From: Acidimicrobiia bacterium
GTDB taxonomy: Bacteria; Actinomycetota; Acidimicrobiia; Spongiisociales; SHLN01
DNA: 18,549 nucleotides
Direction: 5' to 3'
NCBI GenBank assembly: GCA_004283105.1
Contig: SHLN01000017.1
Coordinates: 1-18,549 of the forward strand
Translations under genes and position numbers: made by a program
The notes under the pieces: generated by a model
The model's input: only the letters and a program-made list of their open reading frames with translations
Told to the model about the DNA's origin: nothing
Databases searched by the model: none
Part shown: one piece after another, positions 1 through 5,304 of the stretch
How positions within the stretch are numbered: position 1 is the first letter of the stretch
How the letters are laid out: every line of letters starts with the position of its first letter

Positions 1-56
1 GGCCGATGGCCGATGGCCGATGGCCGATGGCCGATGGCCGATGGCCGTTGACCGCT
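1..56. repeat. Heptamer tandem repeat, unit GGCCGAT
   Basis: Six perfect head-to-tail copies of GGCCGAT begin at 1, 8, 15, 22, 29 and 36. Two decaying copies follow, GGCCGTT at 43 and GACCGCT at 50. The array runs off the left edge, so its full length is unknown. It lies upstream of the secreted-protein gene at 154. The decayed tail contains CCGTTGACCG, the reverse complement of the unit repeated at 5179. Confidence 0.95.
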
Positions 57-153
57 GACACTCTTAGCTCCGTCTCAGGTTCACCTAACACTCTCCATAT
101 GTCGCCATCGCATCCTTGAACCAATGCAACGGTTCTTGGAAAGGAGAACAGAG

Positions 154-1044
154 ATGAAGCAGAGTCTGAAGATCGGATTCGTCGCCCTGGTAGTGGCAGC
201 CATCGCCGCCAGCGGCATGGCGTTCGCCCAGAGCGATGGGACCGACGATACGGTCCCTCCTGCCGGGGACACCCAGGTGGAGGAGATCGCTCCCGAGCGT
301 GGGTTCAAGGCACGGAACGGCCACCGCGGCATGCGGGGCGGCCACGGCCACCTCGGCCAGGTCGCCGACTTCCTCGGTGTTGACGCCGAGGTGATCCAGG
401 AAGGCCTCGAGTCCGGCGAGACGCTCGCCGACATCGCGGCTGCCAACGGCTCGAGCGGTACTGCCCTCGTCGATTCGCTGGTCGCGGATCTGACCGAGAA
501 GCTCGACGGCGCCGTCGCCGATGAGCGGATCGATCAGGGCAAGGCCGACGAGAAGCTTGCCGAAGCGACCGGGAAGATCACCACCATGGTCAACTCAACG
601 CAAGAGGAGATCCAGGCGATTCGCGAGGCCGAGCGTGCCGAGAGAGCGGCCGAGCGGGAAGCCCGCCAGGCCGAGCGTCAGGAGACGCTGGCAAGTGTGG
701 TCGGAGTGCCCTTCGAGGACATCCAGGCTGCGCTGGCCGACGGCGAGACGACCCTCGCCGAGTTCGCCGCCGAGCAGGGCGTTGACCTCGACAACCTGGT
801 GAGTGGATTGATCGCTCCGGCGGCCGCCGATCTGGCCGACAAGGTCACCGACGGCACACTGACCCAGGAAGAGGCCGACGAGCGCCTGGCCGAGATCACC
901 GAGCGGATCACCGAGAAGGTGCAGTCCGTGCGGGGAGACCGGCCCGAGCGTGGCGATCGCGGCGGACGGCGCGGCCACGGCGGCCCAGGCTCTGGTGGCG
1001 GCGATGTCGACCCATCGGCCGACGAGGTGAGCCTCAGCGCCTAG
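154..1044 (+). CDS. Secreted protein with duplicated helical domain
   Basis: This encodes a 296-residue exported protein of unknown function. The ATG at 154 is chosen because AAGGAG lies at 141-146 and because the product then opens with a clean signal peptide: MKQSLK, a hydrophobic core at about residues 7-22, and likely cleavage after AFA at residue 25. An in-frame ATG at 124 would put extra residues before the signal peptide. The mature part holds two similar units of about 80 residues, roughly 68-148 and 178-258. Each has a G-V-x(4)-I-Q-x-x-L-x-x-G-E-T opening and ends in a charged helix of the A-D-E-(K/R)-L-A-E type. An Arg/Glu-rich linker at 149-177 joins them. The tail is rich in Gly and Arg. 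The helical units resemble short repeats in small secreted proteins of Gram-positive bacteria, such as the DUF2680 type, but that link is only inference. A strong hairpin follows the gene. Confidence 0.85.
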   Translation: MKQSLKIGFVALVVAAIAASGMAFAQSDGTDDTVPPAGDTQVEEIAPERGFKARNGHRGMRGGHGHLGQVADFLGVDAEVIQEGLESGETLADIAAANGSSGTALVDSLVADLTEKLDGAVADERIDQGKADEKLAEATGKITTMVNSTQEEIQAIREAERAERAAEREARQAERQETLASVVGVPFEDIQAALADGETTLAEFAAEQGVDLDNLVSGLIAPAAADLADKVTDGTLTQEEADERLAEITERITEKVQSVRGDRPERGDRGGRRGHGGPGSGGGDVDPSADEVSLSA

Positions 1045-1097
1045 CAATCAGGAGAATTGACGGCAGGTTCCTCCCGCCTCACGTCAGCACCTCCAAA

Positions 1098-1135
1098 CGA
1101 CAAAGAGCCGACCCTCCGGGGTCGGCTCTTTGTCG
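1098..1135. terminator. 17-bp perfect hairpin terminator
   Basis: Positions 1098-1114 pair perfectly with 1119-1135 around the four-base loop TCCG. The stem reads CGACAAAGAGCCGACCC on its left arm. It sits about 50 bp past the stop of the secreted-protein gene. The left arm carries AAA and the right arm TTT, so the hairpin could act in either direction. There is no long U-tract after the stem. Confidence 0.85.
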
Positions 1136-1162
1136 GCTGTGGGCTGTGGGCTGTGGGCTGTG
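1135..1162. repeat. Heptamer tandem repeat, unit GGCTGTG
   Basis: Four perfect copies of GGCTGTG start at 1135, 1142, 1149 and 1156, immediately after the terminator stem. The sequence GCTGTGAG at 1157-1164 is the exact reverse complement of CTCACAGC at 1192-1199 in the next array, so the two arrays can pair with each other. Confidence 0.95.
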
Positions 1163-1183
1163 AGTTTGAGCCCACATCTGGTT

Positions 1184-1215
1184 GCTCATAGCTCACAGCT
1201 CATAGCTCAGCGCTC
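1184..1215. repeat. Heptamer tandem repeat, unit GCTCAYA
   Basis: The units GCTCATA, GCTCACA, GCTCATA and GCTCAGC start at 1184, 1191, 1198 and 1205, followed by a partial GCTC. The array ends about 20 bp before the putative -10 box of the next gene. Closely related units (GCGCATA, GCTCATA, GCGCACA) recur at 15096-15116. Confidence 0.9.
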
Positions 1216-1235
1216 TTTCTGTCACACCCGCTCGT

Positions 1236-1241
1236 CATAGT
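1236..1241 (+). promoter_or_regulatory. Putative -10 box of a leaderless promoter
   Basis: CATAGT ends 7 nt before the ATG at 1249, and no Shine-Dalgarno sequence is visible. This spacing fits a transcript that starts at or next to the start codon, as is common in actinobacteria. No convincing -35 box is seen. Confidence 0.4.
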
Positions 1242-1248
1242 GGGAATC

Positions 1249-1611
1249 ATGAAGACAGAGACATGCATTCATACGCCGGTCACCGTGGCAGGCATTCAGG
1301 TTGTCGGCTGTGGCGAGTGCGGGGCCGTTGGCTGGTTCCGTGGCGTCGAGTGGCTCGACCCGGCCGAGGGGATGGCCGAGTTGTTCGGTCAGTACGACCT
1401 CGTCGGACGGCTCGACTCCCTCTCGGCTCCGGCCCCTGAGGTGCTGCTGTACCGGCCTCCCAATCGCCGGTGGCGGTCCCATCTCGATGCGTTCCCCAAG
1501 CACGTCTGGCTGGAGGCGGCCCCCGATCTGTGGCTGAGCCACGACGATGAGCACCTCCTCCTGGCTCCGGCGAACCCGATCCACCTCGAGAACCTCACTC
1601 GCGGGGCGTGA
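1249..1611 (+). CDS. Hypothetical 120-residue protein
   Basis: I do not recognise this protein. It is a soluble 120-residue product with no signal peptide or membrane segment. It has a Cys near the N-terminus (MKTETC) and a C-G-E-C pair at about residues 22-25, which could bind a metal or be redox active. It is rich in Trp and acidic residues, and the C-terminal half contains an acidic D-D-E-H segment. I prefer the ATG at 1249 over a GTG at 1240 because a -10-like box lies just before it and the GTG has no ribosome site. The next gene, vapB, starts 59 bp downstream and has its own promoter, so the two are probably transcribed separately. Confidence 0.65.
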   Translation: MKTETCIHTPVTVAGIQVVGCGECGAVGWFRGVEWLDPAEGMAELFGQYDLVGRLDSLSAPAPEVLLYRPPNRRWRSHLDAFPKHVWLEAAPDLWLSHDDEHLLLAPANPIHLENLTRGA

Positions 1612-1614
1612 ACG

Positions 1615-1643
1615 TTGTTCGGGGTGCCTGTCACGGCTATCCT
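1615..1643 (+). promoter_or_regulatory. Promoter of vapBC (-35 TTGTTC, -10 TATCCT)
   Basis: TTGTTC at 1615-1620 and TATCCT at 1638-1643 are separated by exactly 17 bp, which fits a housekeeping-sigma promoter. Transcription would start near 1650, about 20 nt before the vapB ATG. Confidence 0.55.
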
Positions 1644-1665
1644 TACATATGCACGATAGTAAGGA
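1640..1665. promoter_or_regulatory. Inverted-repeat operator for vapBC
   Basis: The half-sites TCCTTAC (1640-1646) and GTAAGGA (1659-1665) are perfect inverted repeats separated by 12 bp. The left half overlaps the -10 box and the right half contains the Shine-Dalgarno AAGGA. This is the expected place for the antitoxin, or the toxin-antitoxin complex, to bind and repress its own operon. The sites are seen directly; the binding is inferred. Confidence 0.6.
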
Positions 1666-1670
1666 AACCT

Positions 1671-1919
1671 ATGGATGCTTCGGCACGAGTCACGACGAAG
1701 GGTCAGATAACGATCCCCAAAGAAGTCCGCGACGCCCTCGGTATCGTCGAAGGTGACGAGGTCGTGTTCCGGGTCGAAGAACACCGGGCCCTGCTCGCCC
1801 GCACCCCCAATTTGCTCGATCTTGCCGGCACCGTCGAGGTCCCGGCCACCAAGCGACACGCCCGTTGGGATGAGGTTCGTACCCGAACCCGACGCGCCCG
1901 TGCCGAATCGCGTCGGTGA
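1671..1919 (+). CDS. vapB: VapB-type antitoxin, AbrB/SpoVT fold
   Basis: This is an 82-residue DNA-binding antitoxin. Residues 1-45 carry the AbrB/SpoVT swapped-hairpin signature: A-R-V-T-T-K-G-Q-I-T-I-P-K-E-V-R, then L-G-I-x-E-G-D-E-V-x-F. The C-terminal part, residues 46-82, ends in an Arg-rich tail and is the expected toxin-binding region. The ATG at 1671 has AAGGA at 1661-1665. The stop overlaps the GTG start of vapC by 4 nt (GTGA), so translation of the two is probably coupled. In this family the antitoxin neutralises the paired PIN ribonuclease and represses the operon. The promoter and inverted repeat just upstream fit that. Confidence 0.92.
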   Translation: MDASARVTTKGQITIPKEVRDALGIVEGDEVVFRVEEHRALLARTPNLLDLAGTVEVPATKRHARWDEVRTRTRRARAESRR

Positions 1920-2308
1920 CGGCCTTCCTCGATACCAATGTCCTGATCCGACACCTGACCGGCGACCCACCAGAGCCGGCCACACGGGCAACCGCGTTTC
2001 TCTCCACCGCCGACGAACTGCTTCTTCCCGACCTCATCCTCGCCGAGACCATCTATGTCCTCGAGTCCTTCTACGAAGTCCCAATCGAGGACGTGGCACA
2101 GATGGTCCGATCCATCCTTGCGTTCCCGCCGATCCGCACCCTGGATCCCGCTTTGCTGCTTCGGTCACTCGAGATCTACGAGACACACCGCATCGACTAC
2201 GCCGAGGCCTACCTCATCGCCTCCGCCGAGCGCGCCGGTGTCGCCGATGTTGCCTCCTTCGATCGAAGCATCGACCGGGTCGCAACCATCACTCGTATCG
2301 AGCCGTGA
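1916..2308 (+). CDS. vapC: VapC-type PIN-domain ribonuclease toxin
   Basis: This is a 130-residue PIN-domain protein of standard length. The acidic metal-binding residues of the family are all visible: D6 in the opening F-L-D-T-N-V-L-I, E44 in I-L-A-E-T, D94 in R-I-D-Y-A-E-A, and D116 in S-F-D-R-S-I. PIN toxins of this class cut RNA, often tRNA or rRNA, when the antitoxin is lost. The substrate here cannot be read from sequence. The GTG start overlaps the vapB stop by 4 nt. A 13-bp hairpin lies 14 bp after the stop and may end the transcript. The pair looks intact and functional. Confidence 0.92.
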   Translation: MTAFLDTNVLIRHLTGDPPEPATRATAFLSTADELLLPDLILAETIYVLESFYEVPIEDVAQMVRSILAFPPIRTLDPALLLRSLEIYETHRIDYAEAYLIASAERAGVADVASFDRSIDRVATITRIEP

Positions 2309-2322
2309 CAACCGAGCGCTCG

Positions 2323-2352
2323 AGATTCGCCCGGTTCGTACCGGGCGAATCT
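2323..2352. terminator. 13-bp hairpin after vapC
   Basis: Positions 2323-2335 pair perfectly with 2340-2352 around the loop TCGT. The left arm is AGATTCGCCCGGT. There is no U-tract, so it may be a terminator or a 3'-protecting hairpin. The remaining bases up to 2511 show no convincing gene. Confidence 0.6.
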
Positions 2353-2511
2353 GACTCAAGAAACGGGCGCTCGCTCCTACCCGACGACGCGGCCACATTG
2401 GGTTCCGCCTGTGGTGCGCAAGCAAGGTCATCGACTACCTCGCACTACTCCACGCCCCGCCCGGCATTCCGGGTGGCCGAACCACGAACTGGCCATGGTG
2501 GCGACGACTTA

Positions 2512-3066
2512 CTAGCGCTCGGCTGCTGTGCACCCGAATGCCACGGTGACCACTTCCTGGAGCTCGGAGGGGACCCACGGCATGCCGACGAGCGCCTGGC
2601 GTTCCTCGGTCGAGTTGATGGCGGCTTCGGCTGCCTGGCAGATCTCGATGGCCTTGGCATCGGCCGCCCGTGCCGCCTCGCCCGCCGGCGAGGTCCACAG
2701 GTTCTCGAGCGTCTCGAGATCGTCGCTCGTGTTGGCGACGTCGAACAATTCTTGCTCGGCAGCGACGAGGGCGGTGATCGCATCGACGGCGGCGGCATGG
2801 AGGTCGGCGGCTTCGTCGGGGGGTTCGATCGCTTCGAGTTGCGTCCGGAACCCGTTTCGGAGGCTCATGCGTGTGGTCGCGTAGTCGCGAATGCTCTCGA
2901 CGGTCGCCGGCCCGTTCTCGATCTCGTCATCGTTGGCATCCATGTCGACGTTGTGGGAGGTCACGAGTGCCTCGAGCTCGGCGGCGTAGTCGGTGAGAGA
3001 CGGCCCGCTCCCGCAGGCGCCCGCAAAGAGCGCGAGGGCGAGGGTCAGAAGGGCGGATCGGCGCAC
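2512..3066 (-). CDS. Small predicted lipoprotein, unknown function
   Basis: This is a 184-residue predicted lipoprotein. The GTG start at 3066 is chosen because GGAG lies 7 nt upstream and the product then begins with a short lipoprotein signal: MRRS, a hydrophobic stretch, and F-A-G-A-C with the lipidated Cys at residue 18. The -3 lipobox residue is Ala rather than the more usual Leu, so the lipobox is slightly atypical. The mature protein is acidic and mostly helical, rich in Ala and Glu, with one further Cys in the middle and one near the C-terminus (F-G-C-T). The start lies only 4 nt past the stop of the dehalogenase-like gene, so it is the last gene of a three-gene operon. I recognise no family. 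An earlier start near 3249 would overlap the hydrolase and is rejected. Confidence 0.75.
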   Translation of the reverse strand: MRRSALLTLALALFAGACGSGPSLTDYAAELEALVTSHNVDMDANDDEIENGPATVESIRDYATTRMSLRNGFRTQLEAIEPPDEAADLHAAAVDAITALVAAEQELFDVANTSDDLETLENLWTSPAGEAARAADAKAIEICQAAEAAINSTEERQALVGMPWVPSELQEVVTVAFGCTAAER

Positions 3067-3070
3067 TACC

Positions 3071-3958
3071 TCACTCCAACGACTGGAGCCAGGCGGCAAT
3101 TCGGCGACCAACTTCCTCTCCCCGGTCTTCCTGGAGGAAGTGGGCGGCGTCGTTGATGGTGTCGAGCGGGCCGGCACCGGGGATGAGGTCGGCCAGCCGC
3201 TCGCCGGTCCTGGTCGAGAAGATGGGATCGCCGGTTGAGAACAGCACATAGGCGGGTTTCTCCCACGACGCCAGTTGCTCTCGCACCCCCAGCATCTCGG
3301 CCGCGCCGGGGTGGTTGGCCTGGAGCGGCACCATCAGGGGGAACCGCCGGATGCCGGCCTTGTGATCGACCGAAGGAAACGGAGCACCGTAGGCGGCGAG
3401 CACGTCGGCGCCCCACGGGTGAGCCTCGCTGCGCGACATGAGGAGGTCGACCGGCAGGTCGGGCGTGCGTTCGACCCAATCGCGGAACGCCATCCACGAT
3501 TCGGACATCGAGCCGTGACCGCTGAAGAGCCCGGTATTGAGCACCACGAGTCTCGTCACGATCTCGGGGTGCTCAACCGCGAAACGGAGACCGATCGGAC
3601 CGCCCCAGTCCTGGCCCACCACGGTGGCCTCGGTCAACTCGAGCGATGTCAGGAGTGCCGTCACCGACTCGGTGTGCATGTCGAAGGTATAGAAGGCGTC
3701 GTCGACCGGCTTGTCGGATTTGCCGAGCCCGACATAGTCCGGAGCGATGCATCGATACCCGGCGTCGACGAGCGGGGGGATCACCTTCCGATAGAGGAAC
3801 GACCAGGTCGGCTCACCGTGGAAGAGCACCACCGGCTTTCCCGCACCCTCGTCCAGGTAGTGCATCCGGATGCCGTTCCACTCGAAATAGTTCGGTTCGA
3901 ACGGGTAGTCGGGAAGCCCGGAGAACGCCTCCTCGGGCGTGCGCAGGACCTCAGTCAA
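3071..3958 (-). CDS. Haloalkane dehalogenase-like alpha/beta hydrolase
   Basis: This is a 295-residue alpha/beta hydrolase most like the DhlA group of haloalkane dehalogenases, which replace a halogen with hydroxyl through an aspartyl ester. Visible features are H47-G-E-P-T-W52 (oxyanion and first halide-binding region), nucleophile D117 in G-Q-D-W-G-G with the halide-binding W118 beside it, a cap region with candidate second halide Trp W161, the A-P-F-P segment at 192-195, acid D244 in T-G-D-P, and H273 in D-A-A-H-F. Length and motif order fit the family. An Asp rather than Ser nucleophile argues against an ordinary esterase, but epoxide hydrolases also use Asp. The start is read as TTG at 3958 because it overlaps the universal-stress gene stop by 8 nt (TTGACTGA) and because upstream codons lie inside that gene. 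The true substrate is unknown. Confidence 0.85.
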   Translation of the reverse strand: MTEVLRTPEEAFSGLPDYPFEPNYFEWNGIRMHYLDEGAGKPVVLFHGEPTWSFLYRKVIPPLVDAGYRCIAPDYVGLGKSDKPVDDAFYTFDMHTESVTALLTSLELTEATVVGQDWGGPIGLRFAVEHPEIVTRLVVLNTGLFSGHGSMSESWMAFRDWVERTPDLPVDLLMSRSEAHPWGADVLAAYGAPFPSVDHKAGIRRFPLMVPLQANHPGAAEMLGVREQLASWEKPAYVLFSTGDPIFSTRTGERLADLIPGAGPLDTINDAAHFLQEDRGEEVGRRIAAWLQSLE

Positions 3959-4454
3959 CGGACTCGGGTTCCTCGTCTGAGGGGATGTGACCGGGGACCA
4001 CCAGGACGGGACGGCGCGTGTCGGCCATGACTCTGGCGGAGATGCTCTCCCAGGCCGATTCGGCGAAGATCTGTCTTGTGGCGCCGAGCACGACGAGGTC
4101 GGCATCGATGGCTTCGGCGGTGCTGATGATGGCGGCGGCCTTGTCCTCGCCTTCGAGGTGGATGGGCTCGGCCTCGATGTCGCGTGTCCGCAGGGCCGAA
4201 ACGACCGGATCGGTGAGGCGCCGGCCTCGCTCCTCGACATAGCGTGCGATGACGGCATCCTCCTCCTCGTCCCAGCCCGGGGCACCCTCCGTCAAGGGCC
4301 GCCACTCCTCGGACCGGATCTCATTGAGGAACGAGCGGGGGATGGCGAGCACAGTCACCACCCGCACAGTGTCACGGGAATCGACCAGTCGCTCGACAAT
4401 CTCGGCAACCGGCTCGGGCGGCAGCACACCCGCAGTAGCGATGAGGACGTTCAT
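3951..4454 (-). CDS. Universal stress protein (UspA) domain protein
   Basis: This is a 167-residue single-domain Usp-like protein. The N-terminus M-N-V-L-I-A-T-A-G is the first strand, and the C-terminal part has the family segment D-A-D-L-V-V-L-G-A at about 117-125, followed by R-R-P-V-L-V-V-P at 147-154. The usual nucleotide-binding pattern G-x2-G-x9-G-(S/T) is not intact after G124, so ATP binding is doubtful. A middle acidic insert (W-D-E-E-E-D at 61-66) is longer than in minimal Usp proteins. The ATG at 4454 has no Shine-Dalgarno sequence but has TAGCCT 8 nt upstream, suggesting a leaderless start. It heads the operon with the dehalogenase-like hydrolase and a lipoprotein, which suggests a stress-linked role for that group. 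Confidence 0.8.
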   Translation of the reverse strand: MNVLIATAGVLPPEPVAEIVERLVDSRDTVRVVTVLAIPRSFLNEIRSEEWRPLTEGAPGWDEEEDAVIARYVEERGRRLTDPVVSALRTRDIEAEPIHLEGEDKAAAIISTAEAIDADLVVLGATRQIFAESAWESISARVMADTRRPVLVVPGHIPSDEEPESVD

Positions 4455-4462
4455 CAAGCGTG

Positions 4463-4468
4463 AGGCTA
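4463..4468 (-). promoter_or_regulatory. Putative -10 box TAGCCT, leaderless
   Basis: On the minus strand TAGCCT ends 8 nt before the ATG at 4454. The same hexamer type at the same distance is seen before the genes starting at 13196, 16322 and 16402. No clear -35 box is visible. Confidence 0.45.
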
Positions 4469-4505
4469 GCGGGACTTGTTGTGCACCTCTCAGGAGTTGC
4501 AGAGT

Positions 4506-4540
4506 CGCTGCCCGCGAACCGCTGCCCGCTACCCGCCAAG
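4506..4540. repeat. Degenerate heptamer repeat, unit CGCTRCC
   Basis: The units CGCTGCC, CGCGAAC, CGCTGCC, CGCTACC and CGCCAAG start at 4506, 4513, 4520, 4527 and 4534. The array is in inverted orientation relative to the one at 4604-4631: GCTGCCCGC at 4521-4529 is the reverse complement of 4609-4617, and GCTACCCGC at 4528-4536 is that of 4616-4624. Confidence 0.85.
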
Positions 4541-4603
4541 AGCCGGCATCGCATCCCTGATTCTGCAGCTTGCTGATCGGAAGCTCTCGATGTCTGTTCT
4601 TGC

Positions 4604-4631
4604 GGGGAGCGGGCAGCGGGTAGCCGGTAGC
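4604..4631. repeat. Degenerate heptamer repeat, unit GGGYAGC
   Basis: The units GGGGAGC, GGGCAGC, GGGTAGC and CGGTAGC start at 4604, 4611, 4618 and 4625. The array ends about 15 bp before a possible -10 box, TAGAGT at 4646-4651, so it occupies the region where a -35 box for the flavin-reductase-like gene would lie. Confidence 0.85.
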
Positions 4632-4645
4632 GGTCGAAGATTCCG

Positions 4646-4651
4646 TAGAGT
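4646..4651 (+). promoter_or_regulatory. Putative -10 box of flavin-reductase-like gene
   Basis: TAGAGT lies 24 bp before the ATG at 4675 and just ahead of the Shine-Dalgarno. It fits the TAnnnT pattern. No good -35 match is seen 16-18 bp upstream, where the heptamer array lies. Confidence 0.35.
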
Positions 4652-4674
4652 CGAGACAACCCCAAGGAGCTCCA

Positions 4675-5175
4675 ATGTCAGATCTGCCAATCGAACTCAT
4701 CAACAAGGTCACCTGGAAGATCCCAAACGCACTCTGTCTGCTCGGTTCGCGGTCGGGGGACGAGTGGAACGGCATGACCCAGAGCTGGCTCACCCAGGTC
4801 TCGATGGAGCCGGTGCTCATCGCAGCATCGGTCGACCGCAAGGCGGTCACCCATCGGCTCATCGACGAGAGCCGCGTGTTCACCGTCAACCTCTGGAATG
4901 CCGAGGACACCCGGCCCTTCGTGAAGTTCTCGAAGCCGGCCGCAAAGGAGGGAATGACCCTCAATGAGCGTCCCATCCGTGAAGGAGCGACCGGTGCTCC
5001 GATCTTCGAGGAGGCAATCGCCTATCTGGAGTGTGAGGTGCGGGAGGCGATCGACGTCGGCACCCACACGCTATTCCTCGGGGAGGTGGTGGCGGCCGGC
5101 ATCAACGACGACGAGGCCGAGGTCGCTGCAATGTCCCACACCCGCATGAAATACGGCGGCGTGAAGAGGCATTAA
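4675..5175 (+). CDS. Flavin reductase-like, FMN-binding split-barrel protein
   Basis: This is a 166-residue single-domain protein of the flavin reductase-like family, cytoplasmic, with no signal or membrane segments. The family features are the N-terminal strand K-I-P-N-A-L-C-L-L-G-S, the N-G-M-T-Q-S-W-L-T-Q-V-S segment at about 33-44 that normally contacts FMN phosphate, the P-V-L-I-A-A-S-V strand, the R-V-F-T-V-N-L stretch, and a C-terminal T-H-T-L-F-L-G-E-V-V segment. Such proteins reduce FMN with NAD(P)H or bind FMN for another oxidoreductase. The ATG at 4675 has AAGGAG at 4664-4669. It is a single gene, divergent from the Usp operon. Its stop is followed by heptamer repeats rather than a recognisable terminator. 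Confidence 0.85.
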   Translation: MSDLPIELINKVTWKIPNALCLLGSRSGDEWNGMTQSWLTQVSMEPVLIAASVDRKAVTHRLIDESRVFTVNLWNAEDTRPFVKFSKPAAKEGMTLNERPIREGATGAPIFEEAIAYLECEVREAIDVGTHTLFLGEVVAAGINDDEAEVAAMSHTRMKYGGVKRH

Positions 5176-5178
5176 TTC

Positions 5179-5220
5179 GGTCAACGGTCAACGGTCAACG
5201 GTCAACGGTCAACGGTCACC
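5179..5220. repeat. Heptamer tandem repeat, unit GGTCAAC
   Basis: Five perfect copies of GGTCAAC start at 5179, 5186, 5193, 5200 and 5207, followed by GGTCACC at 5214. The array begins 4 bp after the flavin-reductase-like stop, in the gap between two convergent genes. Related bases occur reversed at 45-54 and as GTCACCG twice at 15067-15080. Confidence 0.95.
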
Positions 5221-5243
5221 CGATCCGCGGTCGAGCGGTCGGC

Positions 5244-5278
5244 ACGAGGGACCAGGGACGAGGGACGAGGGACGACGC
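5244..5278. repeat. Heptamer tandem repeat, unit ACGAGGG
   Basis: The units ACGAGGG, ACCAGGG, ACGAGGG and ACGAGGG start at 5244, 5251, 5258 and 5265, followed by a decayed ACGACGC at 5272. It is a second, differently worded heptamer array in the same convergent gap as the GGTCAAC array. Confidence 0.9.
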
Positions 5279-5304
5279 TCCCAACGCGATCTAGCGCCCG
5301 CCGC

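Noticed and set aside
2353..2511. Possible gene remnant between vapC and the lipoprotein
   Set aside because: No frame gives a recognisable protein fragment, so it is treated as plain intergenic DNA.
1753..3156. A 467-codon plus-strand frame across vapBC and the minus lipoprotein
   Set aside because: It runs through two well-supported toxin-antitoxin genes and an antisense gene, with Arg/Pro-rich low-complexity translation.
3067..3249. Longer start for the small lipoprotein
   Set aside because: The extra 61 codons overlap the hydrolase and would bury the lipoprotein signal. The GTG at 3066 has a good ribosome site.
3959..4285. N-terminal extension of the dehalogenase-like protein
   Set aside because: The extra codons lie in the Usp gene in another frame and read as Arg/Pro/Ser-rich sequence with no family match.
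5179..5278. Possible CRISPR array
   Set aside because: The repeats are 7 bp and directly adjacent, with no spacers and no cas genes.
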